Origin: Mariniflexile fucanivorans
Lineage (GTDB): Bacteria > Bacteroidota > Bacteroidia > Flavobacteriales > Flavobacteriaceae
Assembly: GCF_004341235.1 (NCBI RefSeq)
Contig: NZ_SLUP01000005.1
Coordinates: 337,849 to 401,848 of the forward strand
Reading direction: 5' to 3'
DNA: 64,000 nucleotides
The first letter of the stretch is position 1. Every line of letters begins with the position of its first letter. The notes under the pieces are model-generated. The model did no database searches. It worked only from the letters and a program-made list of their open reading frames with translations, and was not told the origin of the DNA. Positions 37,601-44,999 of the stretch are shown piece after piece. The translations under genes were made by a program, and so were the position numbers.

Positions 37601-37742
37601 AAGATATATTTTTGAAAAAGAGTTTCCTAATGTGGGCGATTTTCGTCAGGAAATACAATTAAACAAAGTGCAATCTGGCATGTATTTATTAATTGTAAGT
37701 GACGGTGTTAGAAAATCAACAAAGAAAATTGTTATTGAGTAA
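34662..37742 (+). CDS. Secreted reprolysin-like zinc metalloprotease with GEVED and T9SS sorting domains
   Basis: The 1026-residue protein has a signal peptide (MKAKLHYVLSIAMLLVIFSA). A propeptide follows, then a reprolysin-type catalytic domain with FVIHEIGHQMGANHTF (about residue 371-386, HExxHxxGxxH, three zinc His and the catalytic Glu). The methionine turn is TIMAYAGITG. After it come immunoglobulin/PKD-like regions (about 450-600), a GEVED domain (VWIDWNQNCSFNDAGEEYVL, near 850-920, ending DGEVEDYTLNI) and a type IX secretion C-terminal sorting domain (FIVFPNPNTGTFSIQLNG, ending GVRKSTKKIVIE). It is exported by the T9SS and cleaved or anchored at the surface. It probably digests environmental protein; specificity is unknown. 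Confidence 0.92.
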   Translation: MKAKLHYVLSIAMLLVIFSASAQNSSWKKSETLKDSKIISKLNLDKKKVHVFELNTRSLKESLFGTISRSSKAKQKTTTVSIPGDAGELETFQVYEASVFSPELAAKYPNIKSYVGVSTNNSGTRLRMSVSPQGVQTMISYTDNSMVFMQPTSKGSNEYVLYDKSSKEFIKDRFKCSTLDEVAKTFNKSSSTSKTTLDEGGANNQKLQKFRIAISTTAEYTAYHNDGNDLNGDAVADALAAINATLSRVNDIFETDMAVTFELIDATQLIYTNASTDPYSDANIGADEDVNRDINNLNGWSIQLQNNLTNTIGNAAYDIGHLFGATGGGGNSGCIGCVCDDDSASNNDRNKGSAFTSPSNGVPEGDTFDLDFVIHEIGHQMGANHTFAFDIENTNVNSEPGSGTTIMAYAGITGLDDVALNSDPYFHYHSIKQILNTLSTKSCQTKEDITNNPPIANAGADYNIPAGTAYILKGSATDADGGDNLTYCWEQMDSGLVNYLNFGSDLTSGSTNRSLPPSSEPNRYIPKFSSVIAGNIIQTEPTLGSDWETVSSVGRTLNWALTVRDRNPLNPSGAQSSFDTMKITVEDVTPFTVSNPISWAQGSNVTINWEVGQTANASINCQNVTIKLSIDGGLTFPITVASNAPNSGTYIYTVPSITNTSTARLLVEAADNIFYDVSDFDFSISPEQDFFMVDETLDPIACAETTATFHFNYVTANGFSENTVFSASGNPGSSTVTFSPASLSASGSVTMTISNLGGVSLDDYPITLTGTATTITKNKDIDFPFYNGVCKSVANNQYKTSTTLVQFNTINNTSGKTSGYKSYTNISTDINRDSAYNLVVNANTDGDYTTATKVWIDWNQNCSFNDAGEEYVLGDTTNSDDGQTGNSPFSITVPVTALLGNTTMRVSTKFKSNGQPTACENGFDGEVEDYTLNIVPTLAIEEFGFENFIVFPNPNTGTFSIQLNGSLERAINVSVFDMRGRYIFEKEFPNVGDFRQEIQLNKVQSGMYLLIVSDGVRKSTKKIVIE

Positions 37743-37751
37743 AATTTAGTT

Positions 37752-37773
37752 TCATCCCGCTGGCTTTCGGGAG
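37752..37773. repeat. REP-like dispersed palindrome, copy 2
   Basis: TCATCCCGCTGGCTTTCGGG begins the 22-nt block; three positions differ from the copy at 31668-31689. The stem is less perfect here (TCCCG / CGGGA). It is 9 nt after the protease stop. Confidence 0.6.
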
Positions 37774-37789
37774 CGCTCATCCTCTCAAT

Positions 37790-38416
37790 TTACTTTCTGT
37801 TAAAAGTATTCATGGTAATATTGATACCTGCCAACCCAAAAGATTTAATAATCTCGACAGATTTATCTAAACGTTCTTTTAGTTTTTCATTTTCTTCATC
37901 GGTCCATTCTCCTAAAACGTAATCAACCTGTTGCCCTTTGTTGAAAGCGTCACTTATACCAAATCGAAAGCGATTATAGTTTGTGGTATTTAGTTTTGCT
38001 TGTGTATCTTTTAACCCATTGTGCCCACCATCGCTTCCTTTTGTTTTTACGCGGATGCTTCCGAAGGACAGATTTAAATCATCTGTTATTACCAATAAAT
38101 TTTCTAACGGAATGTTTTCTTTTGTTAACCAATACACAATGGCTTTACCGCTTAAATTCATGTAGGTGCTTGGTTTTAAAAAAATGAAGGTTCTACCTTT
38201 TAGTTTATAGCTAGCAACATCGCCTAGTTTTTGGGTTTCAAAGGTTATGCTTTCTTTATTTGCAAAATGGTCCAATATTTTGAATCCTATATTATGGCGG
38301 GTGTTGGCATATTCTGCGCCAATATTTCCTAAGCCTACTATTAAATACTTTTTCATTGGGTCTTGATAATCGCTTTGAGGTTTCTTTTTAAACAATTTTG
38401 ATAAAAATGACCACAT
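37790..38416 (-). CDS. pth: Peptidyl-tRNA hydrolase
   Basis: The 208-residue protein has an N-terminal extension of about 20 residues (MWSFLSKLFKKKPQSDYQDP) and then the standard Pth fold: YLIVGLGNIGAEYANTRHNI (about 24-43) with the catalytic His in TRHNIGF, FLKPSTYMNLSGKAI, and VITDDLNLSFGSIRVKTKGS, GGHNGLKD. It cleaves the ester bond of peptidyl-tRNAs dropped from stalled ribosomes. The extended start is common in Flavobacteriaceae and I keep it; MKKYLIVGLG would be the shorter alternative. It is convergent with the metalloprotease gene. Confidence 0.95.
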   Translation of the reverse strand: MWSFLSKLFKKKPQSDYQDPMKKYLIVGLGNIGAEYANTRHNIGFKILDHFANKESITFETQKLGDVASYKLKGRTFIFLKPSTYMNLSGKAIVYWLTKENIPLENLLVITDDLNLSFGSIRVKTKGSDGGHNGLKDTQAKLNTTNYNRFRFGISDAFNKGQQVDYVLGEWTDEENEKLKERLDKSVEIIKSFGLAGINITMNTFNRK

Positions 38417-38587
38417 AGTTTTACTTTTTTTATTTGCTAAAGTCTGCGTTAGGATTACTCGTATACTTTACTTTAATATTGAAACCGTGAATGTTCCACA
38501 TTATTTGAAGTGGAAAGCCCACTGCCACTCACAAGCGAGGACATGCTACGGAAAGCACGACATAGGTTTCAGGATAAAATTAATGCC

Positions 38588-39040
38588 CTAAATATTATCG
38601 TAAGCATACCATTCTGCAAACGAACTGTCGGTTTCTTGAAGTTTTAAGGAATGCAACTCGATGTTTTCTGGCAAGCGACGTTTTATCTTTTTTGCAAAAT
38701 CGATAACCATCATCTCGCTAGTTGGCTGATAATCAACAAGCAAAACATTATGACCTCTATTTTCAAGTTCTTTAGCAAGTTCAACATGCGGTGTGTTTTT
38801 ATTGAAAACCGTGGCATGGTCGAAAACATTTACAATATCTTCCTTCACTATTTTTTTTAAATCGCCAAAATCTATCACCATACCATACTTTACGTTTTTA
38901 ATATCGGAAATAGGTTTCCCAATAACCGTAACCGAAAGTTTATAGCTGTGACCGTGTACGTTTTTGCATTTGCCATCGTACCCGTAAAGGGCATGACCGG
39001 TTTCGAAAGAAAATTGTTTTGTGATGCGAATAAAACTCAT
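38588..39040 (-). CDS. queD: 6-carboxytetrahydropterin synthase (QueD-like)
   Basis: I use the ATG at 39040 (MSFIRITKQFSFETGHALYG), giving 150 residues; the longer start lacks family similarity. The zinc-binding His motif is seen as FETGHAL and CKNVHGHSYKLSV (about 14-34), the catalytic Cys precedes it, and PTSEMMVIDFAKK and HSLKLQETDSSFAEW (C-terminal Glu) complete the PTPS/QueD fold. It converts 7,8-dihydroneopterin triphosphate to 6-carboxy-tetrahydropterin in queuosine synthesis, in agreement with the VUT transporter at the left end. A tetrahydrobiopterin-type PTPS role cannot be excluded. About 170 nt to pth hold no supported gene. Confidence 0.88.
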   Translation of the reverse strand: MSFIRITKQFSFETGHALYGYDGKCKNVHGHSYKLSVTVIGKPISDIKNVKYGMVIDFGDLKKIVKEDIVNVFDHATVFNKNTPHVELAKELENRGHNVLLVDYQPTSEMMVIDFAKKIKRRLPENIELHSLKLQETDSSFAEWYAYDNI

Positions 39041-39154
39041 TAGGGATACATTTAAAGTGCAAATATAGTGGTTTTGTAAAAGCAATTCGTTTTTAGATTA
39101 CATTTGGCCAATAATTGGCTTTTTTTTAATGAAAACCCATGAAAGCAAGTAGGT

Positions 39155-39796
39155 ATGAGTCATCTTTTTGAGGCTATTGATTTTGTTGAAAATCCACTTT
39201 ACGAACAAATAATTTCGGATATAGGAATTCAGCAATTTAGTATTATTGAAAACTTTTTCACCGATGAAGAAGTTAATATTTTAAGACAATCGCTTATAGA
39301 AAAGTATGAAGAAGATGCTTTTAAAAAGGCAGCCATTGGTAATAGAGTCAATGAAACTATTATAAAATCTGTAAGAGGTGATGTTATTTTGTGGATGGAC
39401 GAAACCAAAGCAGATGCTACCGAAATGTTGTTTTTTAATAAAGTAAACGATTTGGTTAGTTACTTGAACAGAACTTGTTTTTTAGGTATTTTACAAAAAG
39501 AATTTCATTATGCCATTTACCCTAAAAACACGTTTTATAAAAGGCATATTGATACCTTTCAAAATGATGATAGACGTAAATTATCGGTAGTATGTTATTT
39601 GAACGAAGATGGCTGGTTGCCAGAAAATGGTGGCGAATTAGTGCTTTATTTAAATGAAGATGGCGAAGAAATAGAAAAAGTTATCTATCCATTTCCTGGG
39701 CGTGTGGTTATTTTTGAAAGTCAAATAATTGAACACGAAGTAAAACCTGTAAACACCCAACGATTAAGCATAACAGGTTGGTTAAAAACACGTTAA
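39155..39796 (+). CDS. 2-oxoglutarate/Fe(II) oxygenase (prolyl hydroxylase-like)
   Basis: The 213-residue protein fits the SM-20/PHD-type 2OG-Fe(II) oxygenases. The iron-binding HxD motif is in FYKRHIDTFQN (about residue 128-138). The distal His is in IIEHEVKPV (about 192-200), followed by the 2-oxoglutarate-binding Arg in TQRLSITGWLKT near the C-terminus. It hydroxylates a protein or small-molecule substrate with 2-oxoglutarate and O2; the substrate cannot be read from the sequence. It ends 1 nt before the 32-aa reading frame on the other strand. Confidence 0.85.
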   Translation: MSHLFEAIDFVENPLYEQIISDIGIQQFSIIENFFTDEEVNILRQSLIEKYEEDAFKKAAIGNRVNETIIKSVRGDVILWMDETKADATEMLFFNKVNDLVSYLNRTCFLGILQKEFHYAIYPKNTFYKRHIDTFQNDDRRKLSVVCYLNEDGWLPENGGELVLYLNEDGEEIEKVIYPFPGRVVIFESQIIEHEVKPVNTQRLSITGWLKTR

Positions 39797-39895
39797 TTAG
39801 CGTCTTTTTCTTCGGTTTATATAATAAACAATTATTAAAGCAATACCTAAAATTAAAAATAAACCTCTGCCACTTATAAAACTTAAAATATCCAT
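39797..39895 (-). CDS. Small membrane protein (32 aa), unknown
   Basis: A 32-codon frame from ATG 39895 to TAA 39797 encodes MDILSFISGRG followed by a hydrophobic helix (LFLILGIALIIVYYI) and an all-basic end NRRKRR. The layout is typical of a one-span inner-membrane peptide with a cytosolic basic tail. It starts 1 nt after the stop of the 58-aa frame, so both may be one operon. No family is recognised. Confidence 0.5.
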   Translation of the reverse strand: MDILSFISGRGLFLILGIALIIVYYINRRKRR

Positions 39896-39896
39896 A

Positions 39897-40073
39897 TTAT
39901 TCTTTATTAATTCTGTTTTTATTGTATCTGTAAATAAAATAAGCTAGTAAAACAAGAACAACAAAAGGCAGGATTGAGCCAATAAAAACACCTATTTCAT
40001 ATTCGTTATTAGGTGCCTTTTGTATTTTTTCTTTAATATTGATATCTTGTAATAAAGCAAAAAAAAGCTGCAT
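39897..40073 (-). CDS. Small membrane protein (58 aa), unknown
   Basis: A 58-codon frame from ATG 40073 to TAA 39897 encodes a polar N-terminal third (MQLFFALLQDINIKEKIQKA) followed by a membrane helix (IGVFIGSILPFVVLVLLAYF) and a basic tail IYRYNKNRINKE. It lies 28 nt after the MATE gene on the same strand and directly before the 32-aa frame, so it could be part of the same transcript. The arrangement of two tandem basic-tailed one-span proteins supports real genes, but no homologue is recognised from memory. Confidence 0.5.
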   Translation of the reverse strand: MQLFFALLQDINIKEKIQKAPNNEYEIGVFIGSILPFVVLVLLAYFIYRYNKNRINKE

Positions 40074-40101
40074 ATTAAAAACTTGTTATTTTATTACAAA
40101 G

Positions 40102-41436
40102 TTAGTCGTTTTCTGAAAGCTTCGTAAATGTTTTTCTAAATTTCACAATTAAGGGAATACCTCTTGCAATAATCCAGAATGTAAGTGCGATAAAAATACC
40201 GTGAAGTTTATATCCTAAACTATCTAACCAAAAAAGAATCGGTATAAAAACTATAAATGTGGAAAACATTAATACATTTCTTAAGTGCTTCATTTCACCT
40301 AATCCTTTAAAAATGCCATCAAAAATAAATGCTATCGCACATAAAGGTTGCATGATAAGAATTATCCAAAATGAATCATAAAAAAGGTTTAAAACTTCGG
40401 GGTCTTTAGAAAAAAGTTGTCCTAAAGGAAAATAGAAAATAGCTCCCATTATGGCTAAAGAAATACCGATAATAATGCCGTATTTCATTAATTTATTACT
40501 TAATTTAAGAAGGGAGCTATAGGTTTTAGCACCCAATAATTTTCCAGATAAAATATTGCCAGCACTAGCATAACCGTCAATAAAGAAGGCACAAAAAAAC
40601 CATAAATTTATAGATATGGTATAGGCTGCAATATATGCAGCGCCATAACCTGTAGCAAAACGCGTAGCAAAATAAAGTGTTGTGTTTAATGCTATTGTTC
40701 TAATAAACAAGTTGAGAATCATGATAATGAACCTGTTAATTTCTTTATTTAAAGGGAAACTTAATTTTAAAGGGATACTTGTTTTTTTAAGTAAATAATA
40801 GGCCGATAATAATGCCATTAAACATTGTGCAGCAAGACTTGCATAAGCAGCGCCTTTTATATTCATGGCTGGAATATAATTTTGAATGCCAAATACCAGA
40901 ATATAGTCTAAAATAATATTTGTTAAGGCTCCAATAATTGCAATAACCATGGGGTAATAAGTATTTTGCAAACCTCTAAACGTTCCAAAAACGGCTATTG
41001 TAAATAAGGTAAAAGGAAAGCCAAAAACACGTATTTTGTAATAATCTACACTATATTCTAAAATTAAATTGGAGGCATTATAAAGTTTAAAAATAGTTTC
41101 AGCGAAGGGATAGGTGAATAGAATAATTAGAATACTTAACGACGTAATTATAAAAATAGCTTGAGCAGGTAAGTTTTTTATCTTTTCTAGTTTATTGGCA
41201 CCTACATATTGAGAAACTATAGATGAAATAGCACTTCGTGTTTGCCCTAAAACCCAAATAAGCATGGAAATGAAGGCTCCAACAATTCCAACAGCAGCTA
41301 AAGATTCGGTGGCATTTACATTAATATTCCCAACGATAGCCGTATCTGTAATAGATAAGATAGGTTCAGATATGCCAGCAATTAGAGCTGGAATAGCTAA
41401 TTTATTTATATGTTTTAAACTGATATTTATACTCAT
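40102..41436 (-). CDS. MATE family efflux transporter
   Basis: The 444-residue protein has twelve predicted membrane helices in two similar halves, with MATE features such as LAIPALIAGISEPILSITDT at the N-terminus and SIVSQYVGANKLEKIKNLPA. MATE pumps export cationic drugs or metabolites with H+ or Na+. The ATG at 41436 overlaps the stop of the GNAT gene by ATGA; an upstream in-frame start at 41454 lies inside that gene and is less likely. The GNAT gene in front suggests co-expression, possibly modification plus export of the same compound, though this is only inference. Confidence 0.9.
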   Translation of the reverse strand: MSINISLKHINKLAIPALIAGISEPILSITDTAIVGNINVNATESLAAVGIVGAFISMLIWVLGQTRSAISSIVSQYVGANKLEKIKNLPAQAIFIITSLSILIILFTYPFAETIFKLYNASNLILEYSVDYYKIRVFGFPFTLFTIAVFGTFRGLQNTYYPMVIAIIGALTNIILDYILVFGIQNYIPAMNIKGAAYASLAAQCLMALLSAYYLLKKTSIPLKLSFPLNKEINRFIIMILNLFIRTIALNTTLYFATRFATGYGAAYIAAYTISINLWFFCAFFIDGYASAGNILSGKLLGAKTYSSLLKLSNKLMKYGIIIGISLAIMGAIFYFPLGQLFSKDPEVLNLFYDSFWIILIMQPLCAIAFIFDGIFKGLGEMKHLRNVLMFSTFIVFIPILFWLDSLGYKLHGIFIALTFWIIARGIPLIVKFRKTFTKLSEND

Positions 41437-41933
41437 ATAATAAGTTCGTAACAATAAAAAGGATATTCACTTTGCTTCGGAAAACAAATACCATCTAAAC
41501 GTGTATAGCCTCTTTGCTCGTAAAATGTTAGATTTCTTGTGTTTTGCGAAAATGTGTCTAATCGAATAGAGGTGAAATTATTTTTTCTCGCATAAGCTTC
41601 TGCAAAACTCATAAGTTTTTGAGCATAACCATGTCCTTGATAGTTAGGATGTATGGCTAAACGATGAATGTATAAATTGTTTTTATTAGTTGTAAGCCAT
41701 GTTAATGGTTCGTAAAACGGATCCATAAATGTTGATATTGTAATGCAACCAATTAAATTAGTATGTTGTTCCAATACAAACAATTCTTTGCGTTTTAGAT
41801 CTTCAAAAAAGACTTCTTTATTAGGGTAGTGTTCATTCCATTGAAAAATATTTTTTTCAATTAAATGTGCAGCGCACAAGTTCGTAGTCTCTAAAATTTT
41901 ATCGATATCTACGTAAGTTCCTTTACGAATCAT
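41433..41933 (-). CDS. GNAT family N-acetyltransferase
   Basis: The 166-residue protein has the GNAT core: LIGCITISTF, then motif A RLAIHPNYQGHGYAQKLMSF (acetyl-CoA pyrophosphate loop Q-G-H-G-Y-A, about residue 92-111), and the C-terminal ENNFTSIRLDTF / NLTFYEQRGYTRLDG blocks. It transfers an acetyl group to an amine; the substrate is unknown. It overlaps the MATE gene by 4 nt (ATGA), so the two are translationally coupled. Confidence 0.88.
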   Translation of the reverse strand: MIRKGTYVDIDKILETTNLCAAHLIEKNIFQWNEHYPNKEVFFEDLKRKELFVLEQHTNLIGCITISTFMDPFYEPLTWLTTNKNNLYIHRLAIHPNYQGHGYAQKLMSFAEAYARKNNFTSIRLDTFSQNTRNLTFYEQRGYTRLDGICFPKQSEYPFYCYELII

Positions 41934-41978
41934 TTATTTGATTACTTTTGCATCAAAATTAGTTGAAAATTTTTAACC

Positions 41979-42773
41979 ATGAAAAATATTTTAGTCCCTG
42001 TTGGATCTTCAATAAATGCTTTAAGTAATTTACAATATGCTGTAGATTTTGCTGACGCCTTTGGAGCAAAACTTTACGTTGTGCAAGTATATAATGTTTA
42101 CACCAAAGCAGGAACCATGATAAAGATTGATCATATTCTAGAAGAAGATACGATTAATTATTTAAACGATTTAGTATCTAAAGTGGATACCAAAAATGTT
42201 GAGGTTGTTGTAAGAGCGCTAAAAGGAAAATTTATTGACACCATTGAGTTGGCTTGTAAATCAGCGGAAATTGATTTGATTTTGATTGAGCCAAGAATTT
42301 ATTCTGAAGATGAGGATTTGTTTTTAGGAAAAACGTCAGGAAAAATTGTTAAACAAACAGGTATTCCTACGTTAATTATACCGGAAGGTTATGTTTACAA
42401 ACCAATCGAAAATATTTTAATGGCTGTAAAATCGGCCATAATAAAAAAAGAAGGTGTTTTAAACCCGCTTAAAGCAATAAAAGATAATTTTAAGGCTGTT
42501 GTAAATCTTTTGTTAGTAAAAACTCCATTTTATAATGAAGGAGATTTTAATATAAACGATGAATTGTCTAATATTGTATCGGAAATAATTTATTCTGAAA
42601 ACCCTACGACGTATCATGGTGTTTTAGAGCATTATAAATTGCACAATCCAGATATGCTTTGTGTAGTAAGAAGAAAAAGAGGGTTTTTCATGAAAAAATG
42701 GGAGAAAAACCAGATTTACAAAAAGGATTTTAACAGTAGCTTGCCAGTTTTAGTGCTAAGCGAATTAAAATAA
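41979..42773 (+). CDS. Universal stress protein (UspA family)
   Basis: The 264-residue protein starts MKNILVPVGSSINALSNLQY and shows a complete first USP domain to about residue 140. It ends TGKIVKQTGIPTLIIPEG, where the G-2x-G-9x-G(S/T) ATP-binding motif is partly conserved in LFLGKTSGKIVKQTG. The second half (about 145-264) is a diverged USP domain. It is probably cytosolic and nucleotide-binding, with expression under stress. The gene ends 6 nt before the tRNA-Ala gene on the same strand, so the tRNA could be processed from its transcript. Confidence 0.88.
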   Translation: MKNILVPVGSSINALSNLQYAVDFADAFGAKLYVVQVYNVYTKAGTMIKIDHILEEDTINYLNDLVSKVDTKNVEVVVRALKGKFIDTIELACKSAEIDLILIEPRIYSEDEDLFLGKTSGKIVKQTGIPTLIIPEGYVYKPIENILMAVKSAIIKKEGVLNPLKAIKDNFKAVVNLLLVKTPFYNEGDFNINDELSNIVSEIIYSENPTTYHGVLEHYKLHNPDMLCVVRRKRGFFMKKWEKNQIYKKDFNSSLPVLVLSELK

Positions 42774-42779
42774 TAAATT

Positions 42780-42853
42780 GGGGATGTAGCTCAGTTGGCT
42801 AGAGTGCTTGACTGGCAGTCAAGAGGTCGTGGGTTCGAATCCCATCTTCTCCA
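42780..42853 (+). tRNA. tRNA-Ala (anticodon GGC)
   Basis: The 74-nt sequence folds as a normal cloverleaf. The acceptor GGGGATG pairs with CTTCTCC and leaves discriminator A at 42853. It contains the alanine identity pair G3-U70. There is one U-U mismatch at pair 6-67. The anticodon stem CTTGA/TCAAG (42807-42811, 42819-42823) holds loop CTGGCAG with anticodon GGC at 42814-42816. The T loop is TTCGAAT. CCA is not encoded. Its 3' end is the likely integration site of the adjacent element. Confidence 0.95.
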
Positions 42854-42876
42854 CTGAAAGGTGTACAATTGACACC

Positions 42877-42911
42877 AAAAACCCTGTAAATAATTGATTT
42901 ACAGGGTTTTT
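42877..42911 (+). terminator. Rho-independent terminator after tRNA-Ala
   Basis: Arms AAAAACCCTGTAAAT (42877-42891) and ATTTACAGGGTTTTT (42897-42911) pair perfectly over 15 bp around AATTG and end in a T-run. Confidence 0.85.
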
Positions 42912-42919
42912 AATTTTAT

Positions 42920-42949
42920 TTGTATTCATTTGATATCAAATGAATACAA
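42920..42949. promoter_or_regulatory. Perfect 30-bp palindrome between the tRNA and the integrase
   Basis: The half-site TTGTATTCATTTGAT (42920-42934) is followed by its exact reverse complement to 42949, centred on GATATC. It is not followed by a T-run. A dimeric repressor, excisionase or integrase could bind here. It lies 66 nt after the tRNA and 144 nt before the integrase start. A nine-base hairpin TAAATAACT/AGTTATTTA is at 43010-43034. Confidence 0.7.
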
Positions 42950-43093
42950 TCAAAAAGGGGCAAATTCGGTGTCACTTGATTGGCTAAAAAAAGTTCCACC
43001 AGACACTTATAAATAACTGAATATTAGTTATTTAACCTTGTGGTAAAGTCGATATTTTTTACTACATTGGTGGAAATCGATGCACAAATTATT

Positions 43094-44305
43094 ATGTCAC
43101 TTTCAATATCTCTTCTATTTTATATAAAAAAAAGCAAAACAGATGCTTCAGGAAAGACCAACATTTACCTGAGAATAACACTTGACAGACATCGCTCAGA
43201 ATTCAGCATCCACCGCAAAATTCATATAGATTGGTGGAATTCTAAAACTCAACTTGCACTTGGCAATTCTGCTGAAGCTCAAGAAATCAACAGGCATTTA
43301 GGTGTTATAAAAAATAAGGTTTACTCCATACAGCAAAATTTTGAACGTGATAATGAATCATACTCTGCAACAGATATTCGAAATGTTCTTCTTGGAAAAG
43401 ATAAAACCAAAAAAATGCTTCTTGAAATCTTTCAAGAGCATAATGACAAAGTTGAAAGCCTGATTGGAAAGGATTTTTCCGCAGGTACTGCTCAGCGTTA
43501 CTGTACTTGCAAAAAGCATGTGTCAGAATTTATAAAGAAGAAATACAAAAAAAACGATATTCCTGTACAAGATGTCAATCATCAATTCATAAATGGATTT
43601 GAATATTACCTTAAAACTACACGAAAATGTGCCCATAACTCTGCCATAAAATACGTAACAAACTTTAAGAAGATTATCCGTATTGCTCACGCCAATGATT
43701 GGATTGATAAAGATCCTTTCCTTCATTGGAAAGGAAAACTAAAAATAGTTGATCGCGAATTTTTAACGCAGGAAGAAATTCAAAAAATAATTGATAAGGA
43801 ATTACGAATAGAACGTTTGGACCAAGTGCGTGATATTTTTATATTTTGTTGTTTTACAGGTTTGTCTTATGCTGATGTAAAAAAACTAACCAAAGATGAT
43901 GTTGTTATTGGTGTTGATGGTAAAAACTGGATTAAAACAAGACGAACAAAGACAGATACCCGAAGTAATATCCCAATCTTGCCTATTGCTCAAACAATTA
44001 TAGAAAAATATAAGGACAATGAGCTGATGAAAATAAAAAATGTGGTATTACCAGTGTTAAGCAATCAAAGAATGAATGCCTACATAAAAGAAATTGCCGA
44101 CCTCTGCGGAATCACTAAAAATTTGACATTCCATTTAGCCCGACATACATTTGCAACAACGGTCACCCTGTCTAATGGTGTGCCAATTGAATCCGTTAGT
44201 AAAATGCTTGGGCACACCAATTTGAAAACCACACAGCATTACGCTAAAATTCTCGATATGAAAGTGAGTAAGGATATGGAAATTCTGCGATCAAAATTCA
44301 AATGA
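43094..44305 (+). CDS. Tyrosine recombinase/integrase of a Bacteroidetes mobile element
   Basis: I use the ATG at 43094 (MSLSISLLFYIKKSKTDASG), giving 403 residues. The start MSLSISLLFYIKK is the typical arm-binding N-terminus of these integrases, followed by a SAM-like core-binding domain (about 105-205) and the catalytic domain. Catalytic residues visible are Lys286, His347 and Arg350 in HLARHTF, His374 in LGHTNL, and the nucleophile Tyr383 in QHYAKI. The first Arg of the tetrad is replaced by Ser258 in FTGLSYADV, as I recall for CTnDOT integrase; Arg246 may substitute. It integrates the element at the tRNA-Ala end and reads away from the tRNA. Confidence 0.95.
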   Translation: MSLSISLLFYIKKSKTDASGKTNIYLRITLDRHRSEFSIHRKIHIDWWNSKTQLALGNSAEAQEINRHLGVIKNKVYSIQQNFERDNESYSATDIRNVLLGKDKTKKMLLEIFQEHNDKVESLIGKDFSAGTAQRYCTCKKHVSEFIKKKYKKNDIPVQDVNHQFINGFEYYLKTTRKCAHNSAIKYVTNFKKIIRIAHANDWIDKDPFLHWKGKLKIVDREFLTQEEIQKIIDKELRIERLDQVRDIFIFCCFTGLSYADVKKLTKDDVVIGVDGKNWIKTRRTKTDTRSNIPILPIAQTIIEKYKDNELMKIKNVVLPVLSNQRMNAYIKEIADLCGITKNLTFHLARHTFATTVTLSNGVPIESVSKMLGHTNLKTTQHYAKILDMKVSKDMEILRSKFK

Positions 44306-44309
44306 GAGA

Positions 44310-44999
44310 TTATAGAGGTATCCCATAATCTTTATCACTATTATCATATTTTCGCAAATTATCCACATAGTCAGAAGATGGACTAGTGTATTTCGCCTTT
44401 ATTATAATACCTTTTTCAACAAAATTTTTAGCGTTCTCTTTCCAGTTTTGAATGTTCAATCCTCTACTCAGTTTCCAATTTTTTGTTTCATAATATGCAT
44501 AGAATTTTTTTCCTTCAATAGCTGGCCAATTGTTTTCTTTAAAAAACTCTAAAACAACTAATTCATTTTTTGGCCTTGCCAGTTTATTAAAGTTTTCTTT
44601 TGTTTTAAGTTTATAAGAAGATACCAAATTTTGGCTAGGTTCTGGGACGCTGTTGTCCAAATTTTGAACCTCCTGTGTACCAATGGTTGTACCACTTTTG
44701 ATACAAGCTCTGGTTATCTTAATTTTAGAACCTCTAGATGGATGATATGATGGATAATATATAAGATAACCCCAGGCATCAAGATCGCGCACATGATTAT
44801 GATAAGTTGTTTTTGATTTGATTTTTGCACGTTCCATTATTAGCTCACGATTTATGGTTAAGGTCTCTTTGAAAAACTTTCGGTTCCATAACTGAAAGAA
44901 TGCCAGATACAAAGTGATATGCCCTTGCTTAATTCGCTCATCGTTATTAAACGTTTCCAAGATAGTATTGAGATGTGATATGTAGTTTACCGTCTCCAT
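44310..44999 (-). CDS. Winged-helix, replication-initiator-like protein of the mobile element
   Basis: The 229-residue protein is not one I can name. The N-terminal ~95 residues (HITLYLAFFQLWNRKFFKET, then TYHNHVRDLDAWGYLIYYPS) look like a winged-helix DNA-binding domain. The C-terminal part has the pattern FYAYYETKNWKLSRGLNIQN with NWKENAKNF, which resembles the DnaD/phage replisome-organiser tail (F..YY....W......NW). This suggests a role in replication or loading of a helicase for the excised element. Its start codon shares one base with the stop of the BfmA-like gene (TAATG), indicating coupling. It converges on the integrase with 4 nt between the stop codons. Confidence 0.6.
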   Translation of the reverse strand: METVNYISHLNTILETFNNDERIKQGHITLYLAFFQLWNRKFFKETLTINRELIMERAKIKSKTTYHNHVRDLDAWGYLIYYPSYHPSRGSKIKITRACIKSGTTIGTQEVQNLDNSVPEPSQNLVSSYKLKTKENFNKLARPKNELVVLEFFKENNWPAIEGKKFYAYYETKNWKLSRGLNIQNWKENAKNFVEKGIIIKAKYTSPSSDYVDNLRKYDNSDKDYGIPL

